7,244 bases of DNA from NCBI GenBank assembly GCA_903930095.1, contig CAIYXE010000231.1, positions 1 through 7,244 of the forward strand, given 5' to 3'. The notes under the pieces are model-generated. The model saw only the letters and a list, made by a program, of their open reading frames with translations, searched no databases and had not been told where the DNA came from. The stretch is from an uncultured Hyphomicrobiales bacterium. Lineage in GTDB: Bacteria > Pseudomonadota > Alphaproteobacteria > Rhizobiales > Aestuariivirgaceae. The number at the start of each line of letters is the position of its first letter. The stretch's first letter is position 1. The translations under genes were made by a program, and so were the position numbers. Positions 5,552-7,244 of this stretch are shown here, one piece after another.

Positions 5552-6185
5552 ACAGATGAGTGAAATAGGACGTGGCAAACAGCGGCACGGCCAGATTGAC
5601 CACCGGCAAGAGCGACAGCACCGCGGGCAGGAGGCCAGCCAAGAACACCGAGGGACCGTTCTCGCGCCGCAATATCCTCGCCTGCTCAGCCGGCATGTGT
5701 CGCATCGCGACCATTTCGAAATACTCACGGCTCAGGAGATATGCGTTCGCCGCCACCAGTGCGATGGCCCCCACGCCGAACAGAACGACCGGCAGTACCG
5801 CAAGGTTAACCACGAGAACCACGAGAAAGAACTGGAGCGCCATGCTGATGGCACGGGCCGCCGGAAGGGGCGTCCCACGCGGGTCCTGCGGATAGTGCCG
5901 TGCCTCGACTTTCTCGGCCACCTGGTCGAGGAACAGGCCGGCGAAGGCAGCAGTCACGGGGGACATAAGAAAGAAGAAGGCAACCAGCAGGGCAATGCCT
6001 GTGCCGACGCCCAGCACCCAGTCTGCCCACGGCCAGGAAAACTGGGTGAGGCTCACCAACAAGATCTCAACGCCGATGAGGACGGCGACGAACAGAGCAA
6101 GGGTGAGCCCCAGCGCCTTGAACAGCACGGAGCGGAATTCAGGCGAAAACAGATCGCCCAGGGCCTTGAAGGACGCCTTCAGCAT
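5523..6185 (-). CDS. EI24/CysZ-like multi-pass inner-membrane protein
   Basis: The 220-residue product is an integral membrane protein of the EI24/CysZ-related family, often annotated as a sulfate transporter family protein; no substrate can be read from the sequence. Hydrophobic segments lie at about residues 24-47, 56-85, 114-146 and 178-207, the second and third long enough to form hairpins. Family-like features are the N-terminal amphipathic KALGDLFSPEFRSVLFKALG, SPVTAAFAGLFLDQVAEKVE (75-94), LLSREYFEMVAMRHM (150-164) and the closing VNLAVPLFATSYFTHLFK (196-213). AGGTGA just upstream supports the ATG at 6185. True CysZ mediates sulfate uptake for cysteine synthesis, but no cys genes are nearby, so I do not assign that role. 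It converges on nth and diverges from the kinase gene across 79 bases. Confidence 0.82.
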   Translation of the reverse strand: MLKASFKALGDLFSPEFRSVLFKALGLTLALFVAVLIGVEILLVSLTQFSWPWADWVLGVGTGIALLVAFFFLMSPVTAAFAGLFLDQVAEKVEARHYPQDPRGTPLPAARAISMALQFFLVVLVVNLAVLPVVLFGVGAIALVAANAYLLSREYFEMVAMRHMPAEQARILRRENGPSVFLAGLLPAVLSLLPVVNLAVPLFATSYFTHLFKSVKASSA

Positions 6186-6264
6186 GGTTTCACCTAACGG
6201 CCCCTGCTTGCCAGCGCAAGCGGGCTTCGCTAGGCGGAAGCCTCAAGAGGCGGGGAGAGATTTC
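6186..6264. promoter_or_regulatory. Palindrome-rich divergent gap between the EI24-like gene and the kinase gene
   Basis: This 79-base divergent spacer holds two adjacent inverted repeats. CCTGCTTGC (6203-6211) pairs with GCAAGCGGG (6216-6224) through nine pairs, one of them G-T, around a four-base loop. GGCTTC (6223-6228) pairs with GAAGCC (6237-6242) around an eight-base loop. CCTCAAGAGG (6241-6250) is a third small palindrome. The first two share two bases, so only one can form fully at a time. No T-tract follows, and a terminator is not expected between divergent genes. Ribosome sites for both genes lie at the edges: GGGGAGAG at 6252-6259 for the kinase, and AGGTGA on the minus strand at 6195-6190. 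Confidence 0.45.
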
Positions 6265-7244
6265 ATGAAGGGTTCCGATTTCGATGTCCTGTGCATCGGC
6301 AATGCGATCGTCGACGTGATCGCGCGGGTGGAGGAGGATTTCGTGAGCCGTCACGGCCTGGTGAAAGGTTCCATGAACCTGATCGACGAGGCCCGTGCGG
6401 AGGACCTCTACGCCGCCATGGGACAGGCAACCGAGGTCTCAGGCGGGTCGGCTGGCAACACCGCTGCCGGTGTTGCCTCACTGGGCGGCAAAGCAGCCTA
6501 TTTTGGCAAGGTGAAGGATGACCAGCTGGGCGCCATCTTCCGCCATGACATGCGCGCCCAGGGGGTAACCTACGATACGCCTCCCGCCCTGGACGGACCG
6601 GCCACAGCGCGGTCCTTCATCCTCGTCACGCCTGACAGCGAGCGCACCATGAACACCTATCTCGGTGCCTGCGTGAACTTCACCGCGAAGGACGTCGACA
6701 GAAAAACGGTCGAGGCCGCCCAGGTCACATACATGGAGGGCTATCTCTGGGACAGGCCGGAGGCGAAGGAAGCCTTCAAGCTTGCCGCCCGCGTTGCGCG
6801 TGGGGCAGGCCGCAAGACGTCGATCACGCTTTCGGATTCCTTCTGCGTCGAACGCCACCGCGAGAGCTTTCTCGATCTCATCCGCAATGACATCGACATC
6901 GTCTTCGCCAATGAGGCCGAGACCAAGTCGCTTTACCAGACCCAGAATTTCGACAGCGCGATGAAGGCGATTGCCAGGGACTGTCCGGTCGCTGTTCTCA
7001 CCCGCTCCGAGAAGGGTTGCATCGTGGTCCGCGGCGAGGAGGTGCACGCGATCCCCACCTATCCGGTCAGCACGGTGGTCGACGTGACCGGTGCGGGCGA
7101 TCTGTTTGCCGCCGGGTTCCTGCGTGGCTTCACCAGTGGAAAGACCCTGCCCGAGGCGGCGCGGCTGGGGTCGGTTGCGGCAGCCGAGGTGATTTCCCAT
7201 ATCGGCGCAAGGCCCGAGATCAATCTCGGAACCCACGCCCGCGC
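6265..7244 (+). CDS. PfkB-family carbohydrate/nucleoside kinase, probable adenosine kinase (3' end outside window)
   Basis: The reading frame from the ATG at 6265 stays open for 326 codons to the window end; the family's usual length of about 330 means only a few residues are missing. It is a ribokinase-fold PfkB kinase, which phosphorylates a sugar or nucleoside using ATP. The N-terminus DVLCIGNAIVDVIARV (7-22) contains the substrate-binding NAIVD, SGGSAGNTAAGVASLGG (59-75) is the PfkB glycine motif, NEAE (216-219) binds Mg-phosphate, and DVTGAGDLFAAGFLRG (273-288) is the second PfkB signature with catalytic D279 and the GAGD anion hole. Alphaproteobacterial proteins of this pattern are usually called adenosine kinase, and the NAIVD start fits this better than fructokinase or ribokinase, but substrate is inferred from family style. 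GGGGAGAG lies six bases before the ATG. Confidence 0.93.
   Translation, partial: MKGSDFDVLCIGNAIVDVIARVEEDFVSRHGLVKGSMNLIDEARAEDLYAAMGQATEVSGGSAGNTAAGVASLGGKAAYFGKVKDDQLGAIFRHDMRAQGVTYDTPPALDGPATARSFILVTPDSERTMNTYLGACVNFTAKDVDRKTVEAAQVTYMEGYLWDRPEAKEAFKLAARVARGAGRKTSITLSDSFCVERHRESFLDLIRNDIDIVFANEAETKSLYQTQNFDSAMKAIARDCPVAVLTRSEKGCIVVRGEEVHAIPTYPVSTVVDVTGAGDLFAAGFLRGFTSGKTLPEAARLGSVAAAEVISHIGARPEINLGTHAR

Noticed and set aside
6478..7236. Open 252-codon minus-strand frame opposite the kinase gene
   Set aside because: The plus-strand frame from 6265 carries complete PfkB motifs through the window end, so the minus-strand frame is a shadow.
1..7244. Mobile element, CRISPR array, toxin-antitoxin pair, tRNA or other novel defence-type system
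   Set aside because: All ten genes are conserved housekeeping or common accessory families in alphaproteobacteria; I saw no terminal inverted repeats, spaced direct repeats, tRNA-like folds or small paired genes.

Overview
This window reads as ordinary, densely packed alphaproteobacterial chromosome (high GC, Hyphomicrobiales/Rhodobacterales type). The best clue is an Irr-type Fur-family regulator divergent from fabA-fabB-fabI, a neighbourhood known from rhizobia and relatives. The single-protein family matches agree, but the order cannot be fixed from sequence alone. Ten protein genes are visible, two of them cut by the window edges. I see no RNA genes, insertion sequences, CRISPR arrays, phage genes or attachment sites, and no gene-free stretch above 300 bases.

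Layout. Bases 2-268 (+) hold the C-terminal end of a MoeB/ThiF-type adenylyltransferase. It converges on a minus-strand operon, fabA (2872-2360), fabB (2346-1135), fabI (1131-310), with gaps of 13 and 3 bases. This operon makes unsaturated fatty acids: FabA dehydrates and isomerises the C10 intermediate, FabB elongates the cis product, and FabI carries out the enoyl-reduction step. A 145-base divergent region separates it from irr (3018-3446, +), a haem/iron-responsive transcription regulator. irr ends three bases from the stop of an AraC-AGT fusion (Ada-like DNA methyl-damage repair protein, 4325-3450, -). Upstream of that on the same strand is a small two-helix DUF2244 membrane protein (4850-4374, -). 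It diverges, across only 41 bases, from nth (endonuclease III, 4892-5551, +). nth overlaps tail to tail, by 29 bases, an EI24/CysZ-like multi-pass membrane protein (6185-5523, -). That gene diverges from a PfkB-family sugar/nucleoside kinase, probably adenosine kinase (6265 to beyond the window end, +).

How it fits together. Three themes can be read: membrane lipid synthesis next to an iron/haem regulator, DNA base-damage repair (Ada-like and Nth) around a small membrane protein, and nucleoside/cofactor metabolism at the edges. Strand changes are frequent and intergenic space is minimal, so several promoters must sit in short divergent gaps or inside neighbouring genes. I found no convincing undescribed system. 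The points worth a second look are the irr start, where a perfect TATAAT overlaps the ATG, the fabA-irr control region, the missing zinc-cysteine pair in the MoeB-like tail, the Ada-like protein without a phosphotriester sensor domain, and the palindrome-rich gap before the kinase gene.
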